Shown: positions 1 through 8,325 of the stretch, one piece after another
Numbering within the stretch: position 1 is the stretch's first letter
How the letters are laid out: every line of letters starts with the position of its first letter
Assembly: GCA_035539175.1 (NCBI GenBank)
Contig: DATLIY010000009.1
Location: forward strand, 62,001 to 126,000
DNA length: 64,000 bases
Direction: 5' to 3'
DNA from: Acidisarcina sp.
Lineage (GTDB): Bacteria; Acidobacteriota; Terriglobia; Terriglobales; Acidobacteriaceae
Notes under the pieces: generated by a model
What the model was told of the DNA's origin: nothing
What the model saw: the letters and a program-made list of their open reading frames with translations, nothing else
Databases searched by the model: none
Made by a program: the position numbers and the translations under genes

Positions 1-2052
1 CGCGATGGAATGAAGCGCCTCTTCCGGCAGTTCTCGTGGCCCTATGGAATCCCCAGCCACGTCGCTGCAGAGACACCTGGATCCATACACGAAGGCGGAG
101 AGCTTGGCTATTCGCTCGTGCACGCGTATGGCGCGGTCCTCGATAACCCTAACCTGGTGGTCGCCTGTATCGTCGGCGATGGAGAAGCAGAGACCGGACC
201 GCTCGCTACCTCGTGGCACTCAAACAAGTTTCTTAATCCGAAGACAGATGGCGCGGTTCTGCCAATCCTGCACCTTAACGGTTACAAAATAGCAAACCCA
301 ACCATTCTGGCGCGCATCCCGCATGCGGAGCTGGAAGAACTCTTCCGCGGATATGGCTACGAGCCTATCACCGTAGAAGGGGATGACCCGCCGGTTGTGC
401 ATCAGCAGATGGCGGCCGCACTGGACACCATCATGGATAAGATCGCCGCGATCCAGAAGAGCGCCCGTGAGGACAACAATCTGGAGCGGCCGCGCTGGCC
501 TCTGCTCATCCTCAAGACGCCCAAGGGATGGACGGGCCCCAAGATGGTCGATGGCAAACAGGTAGAGGGCACCTGGCGCTCGCACCAGGTACCGTTCTCT
601 GAAATGCATGATAAGCCCGAGCACATCCACATTCTCGAGCAGTGGATGAAGAGCTATAAGCCGGAGGAGCTTTTCGACGAGAATGGCAAGTTTCGCGCCG
701 AGCTAGCCGATATCGCGCCCAAGGGCCGCCGGCGCATGGGTATGAATCCCAATGCCAACGGAGGACTTCTGCTGAAGCCGCTGCGGATGCCGGACTTCCG
801 CGACTTTGCCATCGAGACTCCTGGGCCGGGCCAGGTGAATGCAGAGGCAACTCGCGTCCTGGGATATTTTCTGCGCGAAATAATGCGCAACAATCTGGAG
901 ACAAAAAATTTCCGCGTTGTGGGACCCGACGAGACGGCTTCCAACCGCATTGACGCCGTAATCGAGGTCACCGGGAAGCGATGGGTGGCCGAGACGCTGC
1001 CGGTGGATGAGAATCTATCCGTTGATGGACGCACCATGGAGATTCTGAGCGAGCACATGTGCCAGGGCTGGCTGGAAGGCTATCTGCTTACAGGCCGTCA
1101 TGGCTTCTTCTCCTGCTACGAGGCGTTCATCCACATCGTCGATTCGATGGTGAACCAGCATGCAAAGTGGCTGAAAGTGACGCACTCGCTGCCGTGGCGC
1201 AAGCCGATTGCCTCACTCAATTATCTGCTGACCTCCCACGTCTGGCGTCAGGACCATAATGGCTTCTCGCATCAAGATCCAGGATTCATCGACCATCTGG
1301 CGCACAAGAAGGCCGGGGTGGTGCGCATCTACCTGCCGCCGGACGTGAATACCCTGCTCTCGGTCGCGGACCATTGCTTGAAGAGCCGCGATTACATCAA
1401 CCTCATTGTTGCCGGCAAACAACCCGCGCCAGTCTACCTGACGATGGAAGAAGCCGAGCGGCATTGCACCGTGGGCCTGGGCATCTGGAAGTGGGCAAGC
1501 ACGGACGATGGCAAGGACCCCGATGTGGTCATGGCATGCTGCGGAGACGTTCCAACGCTCGAAACACTGGCGGCGGTTGAACTGCTGCGTGAGCAGGTAC
1601 CGGACATCCGTATACGCGTCGTGAACGTAGTAGACCTGATGACCCTGCAGCCAGCCGAGGAGCATCCACACGGGCTTGCCGATGGCGACTTCGACGAAAT
1701 CTTCACCGCAGACAAGCCGGTAATCTTTGCCCATCACGGCTATCCCATGCTTATCCATCAATTCACCTATCGGCGACGCAATCACGGCAACATCCATGTC
1801 CGTGGCTATAAGGAAGAAGGCACCACAACCACGCCTTTCGATATGTGCGTTCTCAACAATATCGATCGCTTCCAGCTCACGCTCGATGCGATACACCGCA
1901 TACCTCGGTTCAAAGACAAGGTCGATCAGGCCAATCAGGCTTACTCGGAAGCAATACAGCGTCACAAACTTTATGTTTCTGCATTCGGAGAAGACCTGCC
2001 GGAAGTAAGAAATTGGAAGTGGAAAATCAGTAGAGGAACGGATGCAAAATAA
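1..2052 (+). CDS. xfp: Phosphoketolase, 5'-truncated by window edge
   Basis: Thiamine-diphosphate enzyme that splits xylulose 5-phosphate (and often fructose 6-phosphate) with phosphate into acetyl phosphate plus glyceraldehyde 3-phosphate (or erythrose 4-phosphate). The frame is open from base 1. The first visible ATG at position 10 lies inside the protein, because family members are about 790-800 residues and only about 683 are visible. Early conserved stretches [20 protein letters not shown] and [14 protein letters not shown] (the ThDP/Mg site) are intact, and the C-terminal half matches the family to the end. The stop overlaps the start of acetate kinase by 11 bases, so the two are translationally linked and acetyl phosphate goes directly to ATP and acetate. 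I cannot tell single from dual substrate specificity. Confidence 0.96.
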   Translation, partial: RDGMKRLFRQFSWPYGIPSHVAAETPGSIHEGGELGYSLVHAYGAVLDNPNLVVACIVGDGEAETGPLATSWHSNKFLNPKTDGAVLPILHLNGYKIANPTILARIPHAELEELFRGYGYEPITVEGDDPPVVHQQMAAALDTIMDKIAAIQKSAREDNNLERPRWPLLILKTPKGWTGPKMVDGKQVEGTWRSHQVPFSEMHDKPEHIHILEQWMKSYKPEELFDENGKFRAELADIAPKGRRRMGMNPNANGGLLLKPLRMPDFRDFAIETPGPGQVNAEATRVLGYFLREIMRNNLETKNFRVVGPDETASNRIDAVIEVTGKRWVAETLPVDENLSVDGRTMEILSEHMCQGWLEGYLLTGRHGFFSCYEAFIHIVDSMVNQHAKWLKVTHSLPWRKPIASLNYLLTSHVWRQDHNGFSHQDPGFIDHLAHKKAGVVRIYLPPDVNTLLSVADHCLKSRDYINLIVAGKQPAPVYLTMEEAERHCTVGLGIWKWASTDDGKDPDVVMACCGDVPTLETLAAVELLREQVPDIRIRVVNVVDLMTLQPAEEHPHGLADGDFDEIFTADKPVIFAHHGYPMLIHQFTYRRRNHGNIHVRGYKEEGTTTTPFDMCVLNNIDRFQLTLDAIHRIPRFKDKVDQANQAYSEAIQRHKLYVSAFGEDLPEVRNWKWKISRGTDAK

Positions 2053-3226
2053 ACCAATACTTGTAATCAACAGTGGATCATCTTCAATCAAATTTTCGCT
2101 TTTTCATGCGTCGGAGCACGATAGAACTAAGCTCTTTGAAGGCGCGGTAGACGGCATCGGCACTGACCGGGGCTCATTCTGGATCAAGGACGCTTCTGGC
2201 AAGAAGCTTCGTGACGAGACCCCGGCGCTGCCTACCCGGAATGTCGCCTTTAAACTCGTTACCGATACTCTTCGCAATCCCCAATTCCCCTATCCCGCCG
2301 CCATCGGCCATCGTATGGTCGCTGGCGGCCCGAACCTGACCAGGCATCAGCGCATCACGCCGGAGGTTCTCGACGAGATGGAGCGCAACGTGTCCTTCGC
2401 ACCGTTGCACACTCCGATCGCTGCCTACATCATGCGAGAAGCGCGGGTTCTCTTCCCAGACGTGCCGAACTTCGTCTGCTTCGACACTGCCTTTCACACC
2501 ACAATCCCCGAAGTTGCACAACGCTTCGCCATCCCCGAGAAATACTGGAAGCAGGGTGTTCGCCGCTATGGGGCCCACGGCATTTCGTATGAATCGATCG
2601 TCTACCAGCTTGAGCAGCAGAAGGCCCTGCCTGAGCGCCTGATCGTTGCCCACCTGGGCAATGGAGCCAGCATCACGGCCATCAGGAAAGGCAAGTCCCT
2701 GGATACCAGCATGGGACTGACGCCGACCGGCGGTCTCATCTCCGGCACTCGCACCGGTGATATTGATCCTGGCGTATTGCTCTACATACTGCGGGATATC
2801 AACGGCAGCGCGGATGAGTTGGAGACCATTGCGGCGAAGAAGTCCGGCCTGCTGGGGGTCTCGCAAATCTCAAATGACATGCGCGAGCTGCGCGACGCCA
2901 TTGCTGCGGGGAACCAGAATGCAGCCATGGCGGTAGCTTTGTTCGCCTACTCTGTGAAGAAGTTCATCAGCAGCTATATCGGTGTCCTTGGCGGCCTCGA
3001 CATGCTGGTGTTCACGGGAGGCATTGGCGAAAACGACATCGCTGCGCGTGCTGAGATCTGCGCCGGACTCGAGCACCTCGGAATCACCCTGGATGCGAAG
3101 CGCAACAATGTTCGCGGCGAGGCTGTCATTTCGAGTGAAACCTCCCCGGTGCTCGTGCGGGTCATTCCACCAGCCGAAGACCTGCTGATCGTCAACCACG
3201 TCTATAGGATGATGCAGGAAAAATAA
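2042..3226 (+). CDS. ackA: Acetate kinase
   Basis: Cytoplasmic acetokinase-family enzyme of 394 residues, the usual family length. It transfers phosphate from acetyl phosphate to ADP. The N-terminal [12 protein letters not shown] phosphate-binding stretch, GHRMVAGG, the AHLGNGAS segment, the [10 protein letters not shown] loop and C-terminal VFTGGIGEN are all recognisable. The ATG lies inside the last codons of the phosphoketolase gene, in a different frame. This pairing makes the acetate branch of the phosphoketolase shunt. A strong hairpin follows 18 bases after the stop, so the operon probably ends here. Confidence 0.97.
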   Translation: MQNKPILVINSGSSSIKFSLFHASEHDRTKLFEGAVDGIGTDRGSFWIKDASGKKLRDETPALPTRNVAFKLVTDTLRNPQFPYPAAIGHRMVAGGPNLTRHQRITPEVLDEMERNVSFAPLHTPIAAYIMREARVLFPDVPNFVCFDTAFHTTIPEVAQRFAIPEKYWKQGVRRYGAHGISYESIVYQLEQQKALPERLIVAHLGNGASITAIRKGKSLDTSMGLTPTGGLISGTRTGDIDPGVLLYILRDINGSADELETIAAKKSGLLGVSQISNDMRELRDAIAAGNQNAAMAVALFAYSVKKFISSYIGVLGGLDMLVFTGGIGENDIAARAEICAGLEHLGITLDAKRNNVRGEAVISSETSPVLVRVIPPAEDLLIVNHVYRMMQEK

Positions 3227-3244
3227 GCCGATAAAGGCGTAAAG

Positions 3245-3278
3245 AGACAGCGGCGTGATGCAAATCATGCCGCTGTCT
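3245..3278 (+). terminator. Hairpin terminator after ackA
   Basis: Two 15-base arms (3245-3259 and 3264-3278) pair fully, with one G-U wobble, around a GCAA loop and are followed by a T-rich stretch. It closes the xfp-ackA unit. It also argues that the next gene does not start at the in-frame ATG at 3255, which lies within the stem. Confidence 0.75.
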
Positions 3279-3344
3279 TGCTTTGCTATGGCGGCGTCAA
3301 CTTCCAGCCTGGGCATAAAATACTACCTGTCAGGTTCTCTTTCG

Positions 3345-3373
3345 TTGTCAGACGCTTTCCCTGATGTAATAAT
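3345..3373 (+). promoter_or_regulatory. Candidate sigma-70 promoter of ctaA
   Basis: TTGTCA at 3345-3350, a 17-base spacer and AATAAT at 3368-3373 each match the -35 and -10 consensus at five of six positions. Transcription would begin near 3380, leaving a leader of about 20 bases with the GCAGGAG ribosome-binding site at 3386-3392. Assigned by eye. Confidence 0.5.
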
Positions 3374-3398
3374 CCGCTGTTTACCGCAGGAGCACTGG

Positions 3399-4376
3399 AT
3401 GAACGCGCACGCCGTCGAAGTACCTGTCCCCGCTCAGAACCCCGCAAGCGGCAAACTTGCGAGCTTCGCCTGGGGGATCCTGGGCTATAACATCGCCGTC
3501 ATTCTATGGGGAGGACTGGTACGTGCCACCGGCTCCGGCGCCGGCTGCGGAGAGCACTGGCCGCTCTGCAATGGCACGGTGGTGCAGCACTCACCCAGCG
3601 TCCAGACCATGATCGAAATGACGCATCGCATGACCAGCGGCATCACTTTGCTGGCTACGATCGCGCTCGTCGTCTGGACCTTCCGCGGAACAGTGCGCAG
3701 GCACATCGCGCGCATCACAGTCGTTGCTGCCGCGATCCTCATGCTGAATGAAGCATTTCTGGGTGCCCTGATTGTGGTCCTGGGCAAAGTTGCCCGCGAC
3801 CAGTCCCCTTCTCGCGGAGCCTACCTCTCCCTGCACCTGGCAAATACCTTGCTGCTGGTTGCGGCTCTCACGCTGACGGCACACTTTCTTTCCCGCCGTG
3901 CCGGCTTCCTGCGCGGCGACGTAAGATACCGCTCCATCGCACTGGCTGCGCTCGGACTGGTGGCCACGCTCTTTGTCGGGGTCAGCGGTTCGCTGGCCGC
4001 GCTGGGTGATTCCCTGTTTCCCTCGACGTCGCTCCAGACCGCCCTGCGCCAGGACTTTGCCACGACCGGAACACTGTTATTGCGACTGCGCTGGCTGCAT
4101 CCGGTGCTCGGCTTTACCGCTGGATTTTTCATTTGCTGGCTCGTCTACCGCAGCGTGTTTCAGCGTAGCTATTGGGACAATAAAAAGCTGGCGCTGAGCG
4201 TGATCGGATTGCTGCTGCTGCAATACGCTCTTGGCGTGGCAGATGTCATGTTGCTGGCGCCTGTGTGGATGCAAATCGTGCATCTTCTTGGTGCGGATCT
4301 CTTGTGGATCACGCTGGTAGTGCTTGCCGCCCGACTCTGCGTACAGCCGGCAACCGTTATCAAGGCCCACGCTTGA
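3399..4376 (+). CDS. ctaA: COX15/CtaA-type heme A synthase
   Basis: Integral membrane heme O to heme A oxygenase, needed for aa3-type cytochrome oxidases; 325 residues. It has about eight hydrophobic segments in two related halves. The family hallmark is seen in WGGLVRATGSGAGCGEHWP near the N terminus, with putative heme-ligand histidines in EMTHRMTSG, SLHLANTLLL, WLHPVLGF and QIVHLLGADLLW. The ATG at 3399 is preferred over an upstream in-frame ATG because GCAGGAG precedes it with good spacing and the upstream segment overlaps a terminator stem. No cytochrome oxidase or ctaB gene is next to it; the gene is convergent with purU. Confidence 0.88.
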   Translation: MNAHAVEVPVPAQNPASGKLASFAWGILGYNIAVILWGGLVRATGSGAGCGEHWPLCNGTVVQHSPSVQTMIEMTHRMTSGITLLATIALVVWTFRGTVRRHIARITVVAAAILMLNEAFLGALIVVLGKVARDQSPSRGAYLSLHLANTLLLVAALTLTAHFLSRRAGFLRGDVRYRSIALAALGLVATLFVGVSGSLAALGDSLFPSTSLQTALRQDFATTGTLLLRLRWLHPVLGFTAGFFICWLVYRSVFQRSYWDNKKLALSVIGLLLLQYALGVADVMLLAPVWMQIVHLLGADLLWITLVVLAARLCVQPATVIKAHA

Positions 4377-4405
4377 CTTCATCCATTGTCGTCCGGCCGC
4401 CACAC

Positions 4406-4473
4406 TTGTCATCCTGAGCGAAGGATCGGCTCCTACATAACCATTGTCATCCTGAGCGAAGCGAAGGATCGGC
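4406..4473. repeat. Two copies of a GTCATCCTGAGCGAAG-type intergenic repeat
   Basis: Copy 1 (4406-4430) and copy 2 (4444-4473) both begin TTGTCATCCTGAGCGAAG and end AAGGATCGGC. Copy 1 lacks a CGAAG pentamer present in copy 2. They sit between the convergent ctaA and purU genes and contain no gene. From memory, this motif recurs in intergenic regions of acidobacterial genomes; copy number cannot be judged from this window. Confidence 0.7.
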
Positions 4474-4477
4474 AGAC

Positions 4478-5332
4478 TCAGTCAAAGATCACGGTCTTGT
4501 TGCCATAGCACAAGATGCGGCGCTCCAGATGCCAGCGCACCGCCCGCGATAACACCACGCGCTCCAGATCGCGTCCCTTGCCAACCAGATCTTCCAACCG
4601 GTCGCGATGGGAGATTCGCATGACGTCCTGCTCGATGATTGGTCCCTCGTCCAGCACCTCTGTCACGTAGTGGCTGGTGGCACCGATAAGCTTTACTCCG
4701 CGCTGGAAGGCTGCATGGTACGGTTTCGCTCCCACAAAAGCGGGCAAAAAGGAGTGGTGCACGTTGATGATCTTTCTGGGATATCTGGCGACAAACTCCT
4801 GCGAAAGAACTTGCATGTATCGCGCAAGCACGACCAGTTCTATGCCGTTCTCCGCCAATAGATCCAGCTGCTTCCGCTCGGCAGCTAACTTGTTGCCGGA
4901 AAGAACCGGAATGAAATGGAACGGTATGTTGTGGAAACTCGCCAGGTCGCGCGCATCTTCGTGATTGCTGATGATGAGAGCGATCCTGCAGGGAAACTCG
5001 CCAATCTGGTGGCGATAGAGCAGGTCTACCAGGCAATGCTGATAATGCGAGACAAAAATTGCGACTGCGGGACGGCATTGTCCAAAAGTCACCTGCCACT
5101 TAAAGCCATACTCCTCCGCAACCGGAGTAAACGCCGCGGCAAATCCCCGCTCGTCGAGATCGAACTCAGCGAGGGACCACTCAATCCGCATGAAGAACAG
5201 GCCCAGATCCGCGTCCTGGTGCTGATCGGCATGCAGGATGTTTCCTCCATGCTCCAGCAGAAACTGCGCAATGCCGAAGACCAACCCCTTTCGGTCGGCG
5301 CAATAGAGCAACAGGATGGCACTAGAATCCAT
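4478..5332 (-). CDS. purU: Formyltetrahydrofolate deformylase
   Basis: Hydrolyses 10-formyl-tetrahydrofolate to formate and tetrahydrofolate, balancing one-carbon pools. The roughly 284-residue protein has an N-terminal ACT-like domain (SSAILLLYCADRKGLVFGIA onward, about residues 1-85) and a C-terminal formyltransferase fold. Catalytic-type residues are seen in INVHHSFLPAF and GATSHYVTEVLDEGPII, the N-H-D triad arrangement of PurU/PurN. The ATG at 5332 is chosen because GGGAG stands six bases upstream; an ATG four codons earlier (5344) lacks a ribosome-binding site. It is convergent with ctaA and separated from the sugar operon by a hairpin. Confidence 0.93.
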   Translation of the reverse strand: MDSSAILLLYCADRKGLVFGIAQFLLEHGGNILHADQHQDADLGLFFMRIEWSLAEFDLDERGFAAAFTPVAEEYGFKWQVTFGQCRPAVAIFVSHYQHCLVDLLYRHQIGEFPCRIALIISNHEDARDLASFHNIPFHFIPVLSGNKLAAERKQLDLLAENGIELVVLARYMQVLSQEFVARYPRKIINVHHSFLPAFVGAKPYHAAFQRGVKLIGATSHYVTEVLDEGPIIEQDVMRISHRDRLEDLVGKGRDLERVVLSRAVRWHLERRILCYGNKTVIFD

Positions 5333-5385
5333 GACGACTCCCATGACAAAAGATCTCTACAGATGGAGACAATGTTTCAGAGATA

Positions 5386-5412
5386 AAGGGCGAGCCGCTG
5401 AGAGTCGCCCTT
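5386..5412 (-). terminator. Hairpin at end of arabinose operon
   Basis: AAGGGCGA (5386-5393) and TCGCCCTT (5405-5412) form an eight-base-pair stem. Reading leftward it lies just after the M24-like gene and before purU, with a TATCTC tail. It probably terminates the arabinose operon transcript. Confidence 0.5.
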
Positions 5413-5430
5413 GTTCAGAATGATGGCCCT

Positions 5431-6585
5431 CTAGCGGATCAGTACCCCGGTGGCCGAATATACCGAATCATCTACCGGCGCTTCGATTCGCGGCAGGCTA
5501 GGAGTGGGCGTCAGCAACTCCCAAGCCCCACCTTGCAGCAGCAACGTATCTTCTACCTTGCCACCGCGAATGCTCGGGTTCCAGGCAAATGCCTGGGCAT
5601 CGACGACGGTGTCCGATCCTGCGGGGGTTGCTACCCATTCGCGCTCCAGGTATCCGGTGGGGCCACCCTGGTGGTGACGCTCCTCTTCACCCGCAAAACC
5701 GACCTCCTGATAAGCCTTTTGCGCCACGGCAAACAGATCGGCGCCAGTCGCGCCAACCCGCGTGGCATCCAGCAATGCAGCATTCACCTTTGACGCAGCT
5801 ACAAAGCGAACGGCCAGTTCCGATGGCAGAGGACCAAAGTGAACGAAGCGCGTCATCGAGACAGAGAGGCCCCACTTCCGGCTGCAGAGGTTCAGCATGC
5901 CGAACTCCTCAAGAACCGCCCCGCGAGCCACGGCGTGTTTGTACCGCAGCACACGATCATCGGCAGCCATCAAGAGTACCGACGGCAGAATCCCGCGGCG
6001 CAGCAACGCATGGCCAATGCGGCCCTCCATCTCATACTCGGTAATGCCTGGCTCAAGCGACTCCAGCACCTCAACGGTTGCGTCGGCAGTCTGCCGGCCA
6101 AGCCATCGATAACGCGCGATCTCCGGCTCAGTCAGGCTGGCGCGAAGAGGATAGAAATTGACTGGCGTAAAGTCCGCCGTAGGATAATCGCAGCCCAGGG
6201 GGCCGCCAGCAAGCTTGCGCGCCTGGGACAACAGTTTGTCCTCGTACCAGGGATAGGTGACGGCCTCGAAGTCGAGGTCCTCGAACTCCTCCTCCGCCTG
6301 CCGCCGTGATTCATTCTCAGTGGTCAGATAGAAGCGGCGGCCCTGTGCGGTGATGAGCAGCGCGCCCACTGCGGTCTCCTGCGGGATGCAGACGCGCATC
6401 TCCACCGCTCCGCCTGTAGCCCACGCGATGTTTTCACTTCGGCGAATCAACACCGCGGCAAGCCCCTGGGCTCGCAGGAAAGCACTTAATCTGGCGTGTT
6501 TGCCTTCAATTTCCGCATTCCAAGCTGACTCCGCGACCAGCGTCTCGCCGCCAATAATCAATTCTCTGCTGATGATCTTCGTCAT
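5431..6585 (-). CDS. M24 (aminopeptidase P/creatinase-fold) protein, metal site degenerate
   Basis: 384 residues with an N-terminal creatinase-like domain (about 20-150) and a C-terminal pita-bread domain (about 160-350). M24 peptidases bind two metals through D, D, H, E, E. Where PepP-type enzymes have DxG...D-I-T-R, this protein reads NLCSRKWGLSVSMTR, so both Asp are replaced. The His region is HHQGGPTGY and the first Glu position reads WNPSIRGG; only the last Glu (KVEDTLLL) is clear. It therefore may not be a dimetal peptidase, in the way creatinase is metal-free. It is the last gene of the arabinose operon, 43 bases after araB, with a GGAGAGGG ribosome-binding site. Substrate unknown. Confidence 0.72.
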   Translation of the reverse strand: MTKIISRELIIGGETLVAESAWNAEIEGKHARLSAFLRAQGLAAVLIRRSENIAWATGGAVEMRVCIPQETAVGALLITAQGRRFYLTTENESRRQAEEEFEDLDFEAVTYPWYEDKLLSQARKLAGGPLGCDYPTADFTPVNFYPLRASLTEPEIARYRWLGRQTADATVEVLESLEPGITEYEMEGRIGHALLRRGILPSVLLMAADDRVLRYKHAVARGAVLEEFGMLNLCSRKWGLSVSMTRFVHFGPLPSELAVRFVAASKVNAALLDATRVGATGADLFAVAQKAYQEVGFAGEEERHHQGGPTGYLEREWVATPAGSDTVVDAQAFAWNPSIRGGKVEDTLLLQGGAWELLTPTPSLPRIEAPVDDSVYSATGVLIR

Positions 6586-6628
6586 CCCTCTCCTATTTCG
6601 TCCTGGCCGCTACGGATCCTGACCAGGC

Positions 6629-8215
6629 TCAGTTGATCCTTGTTCTGGCCTCGGCGGCTATAAGGCGCAGCTCCGGCAGCACATCTCCAAGACTACAGGA
6701 CTCTGACGAACGTGTTCCCAGGGCAAAGTAAGCTTTGCGGTAGAGGCGATACAGACGTTGATAGACCAGGACCGCAGCCGGATCCGGCTCAAAGGTCGTG
6801 TGCGAGAGGCACATCGCCTGCTGCGCCTCTTCGATGGTGCTGAATGCATCTGCCGCGCACATGGCGATGATGCCCGATCCAAGGCTGGTTGGCAAACCCG
6901 ACGGCACCAGCACCGGCTTCCCCAGTACATTGGCATATACCTGGTTCAGAACGCGATTGTGCTGCGGTATTCCGCCTGCGTTGATCACCCGGTCGACAGG
7001 AACTCCATGCTCCGCCATTCGCTCCAGAATAATGCGCGTGTGAAAGGCGGTTCCCTCGATGGCGGCAAACAATTCGTCCTGTGCAGTCGAGAGCAGATTC
7101 CAGCCGAAAGTCACGCCGCCAAGCTCCGGGTTCACCAGCACGGTGCGGTCGCCATTGTCCCAGGTAAGCCTCAGGAGGCCCGTCTGCCCGGGCTCATAGG
7201 ATTCGAGGCCCTTCGACAGCTCCGCTACTTTGACGCCCGCCCGCCGGGCAATGGCTTCAAAAATATCTCCTGTAGCCGAGAGGCCCGCCTCAATACCGGT
7301 ATATTTCGGGTGCACACTGCCGGGAACGACGCCGCAGACACCAGGAACCAGTTGCGGGGCCTTCGCCATGGCAATGATGCAAGTAGAGGTGCCGACGACG
7401 TTGACCACATCTCCCTCGCGGCAGCCCGCGCCCAGGGCGTCCCAGTGAGCATCGAAGGCTCCAACGGGAACGGGTATTGCGGAGCGCAGGCCGAGTTCGC
7501 CGGCCCAGTACTGGCTAAGATGCCCGGCAAGGAAATCAGAGGTGTGATACTCGCCAGCAAGCTTGTCAACCACGCCGTCGAGTAGAGGATCGACACCGCT
7601 GAAAAAAGCCTGCGGCGGGAATCCGCCCCAACGCGGGTTCCATAACCATTTGTGGCCCATGGCGCAGACGCTGCGCATGACTTTTGCAGGCTCGGTGATG
7701 CCGCAGAGCGTGGCCGCGACCATATCGCAATGCTCCAGCGCCGTGCCGAGCTGCTCGCGCTTTTCAGGATTGTGCCGCAGCCAATGCAGCAGCTTGGCGA
7801 ATCCCCACTCATGCGAATAGACGCCGCCGCACCAGTCAATCGCCTCAAGATGCTCCCGATGCGCCGCCTCGGTTATCTCCTGAGCTTCCTTCTTCGCGCG
7901 ATGATCGCACCATAGATAGTAATCATCGAGTGGCTGAAGCCGGGCATCGACGGGGATAACGCTCGATCCCGTCGTATCCAGCGCAATGGCCTCCACCTGG
8001 TCTCCCTGGATGCCGGCGTTTGCAACCGCCTCGCGCGTGGCCTGGGTCAAGGCCCGCATGTGATCTGCATGAGACTGGGTCGCATAGTCCGGATCGTCTC
8101 GCCGGCGATGCAGCGGATACTCCACCGTTGCCGCACCCAGCCTGCCTCGTTTGCTGTCCAGGATCGATACGCGAACACTCAGAGTTCCAAAGTCAACACC
8201 CGCTACGATCGCCAT
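6629..8215 (-). CDS. araB: L-ribulokinase
   Basis: FGGY-family carbohydrate kinase of 528 residues that phosphorylates L-ribulose to L-ribulose 5-phosphate. It starts with the actin-like ATPase motif GVDFGTLSVRV and carries DTTGSSVIPV, DDYYLWCDHRAK and the C-terminal FGGY-type NAGGIPQHNRVLNQVYANVL segment. Length and order match AraB rather than glycerol kinase. It lies in a leftward operon with araD and a fucose-isomerase-type enzyme, which fits arabinose catabolism. A GGAG ribosome-binding site precedes the ATG. The 110-base gap on its 5' side holds an unusually strong stem-loop. Confidence 0.93.
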   Translation of the reverse strand: MAIVAGVDFGTLSVRVSILDSKRGRLGAATVEYPLHRRRDDPDYATQSHADHMRALTQATREAVANAGIQGDQVEAIALDTTGSSVIPVDARLQPLDDYYLWCDHRAKKEAQEITEAAHREHLEAIDWCGGVYSHEWGFAKLLHWLRHNPEKREQLGTALEHCDMVAATLCGITEPAKVMRSVCAMGHKWLWNPRWGGFPPQAFFSGVDPLLDGVVDKLAGEYHTSDFLAGHLSQYWAGELGLRSAIPVPVGAFDAHWDALGAGCREGDVVNVVGTSTCIIAMAKAPQLVPGVCGVVPGSVHPKYTGIEAGLSATGDIFEAIARRAGVKVAELSKGLESYEPGQTGLLRLTWDNGDRTVLVNPELGGVTFGWNLLSTAQDELFAAIEGTAFHTRIILERMAEHGVPVDRVINAGGIPQHNRVLNQVYANVLGKPVLVPSGLPTSLGSGIIAMCAADAFSTIEEAQQAMCLSHTTFEPDPAAVLVYQRLYRLYRKAYFALGTRSSESCSLGDVLPELRLIAAEARTRIN

Positions 8216-8263
8216 CTCCAGCCCTTCTCCTCAAAAAACTGCATGTCCCCTGATCGGGGGCTA

Positions 8264-8301
8264 ATGGATGGGGGCACGGTCTCTCCCGTGCCCCCATCCA
8301 T
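8264..8301 (-). promoter_or_regulatory. 16-bp perfect stem-loop between isomerase and araB
   Basis: Arms 8264-8279 and 8286-8301 are perfect 16-base complements around a six-base loop. A second short CCCC/GGGG palindrome sits at 8247-8260. There is no T-run on the leftward strand, so it is more likely an intra-operon processing, stability or attenuation hairpin than a full terminator. Confidence 0.7.
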
Positions 8302-8325
8302 AGCTTGTCGGCTGCTGCCAGGAAA

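Noticed and set aside
1213-2091. A 292-codon open frame antisense to phosphoketolase
   Set aside because: No ribosome-binding site or recognisable protein; it shadows a well-supported gene with strong codon bias.
3256-3267. TGAT-N4-ATCA resembling an FNR box upstream of ctaA
   Set aside because: It forms the centre of the ackA terminator stem, whose self-complementarity explains the palindrome. Kept only as a remote possibility.
4406-4473. CRISPR-like array
   Set aside because: Only two copies, no regular spacers and no cas genes in the window.
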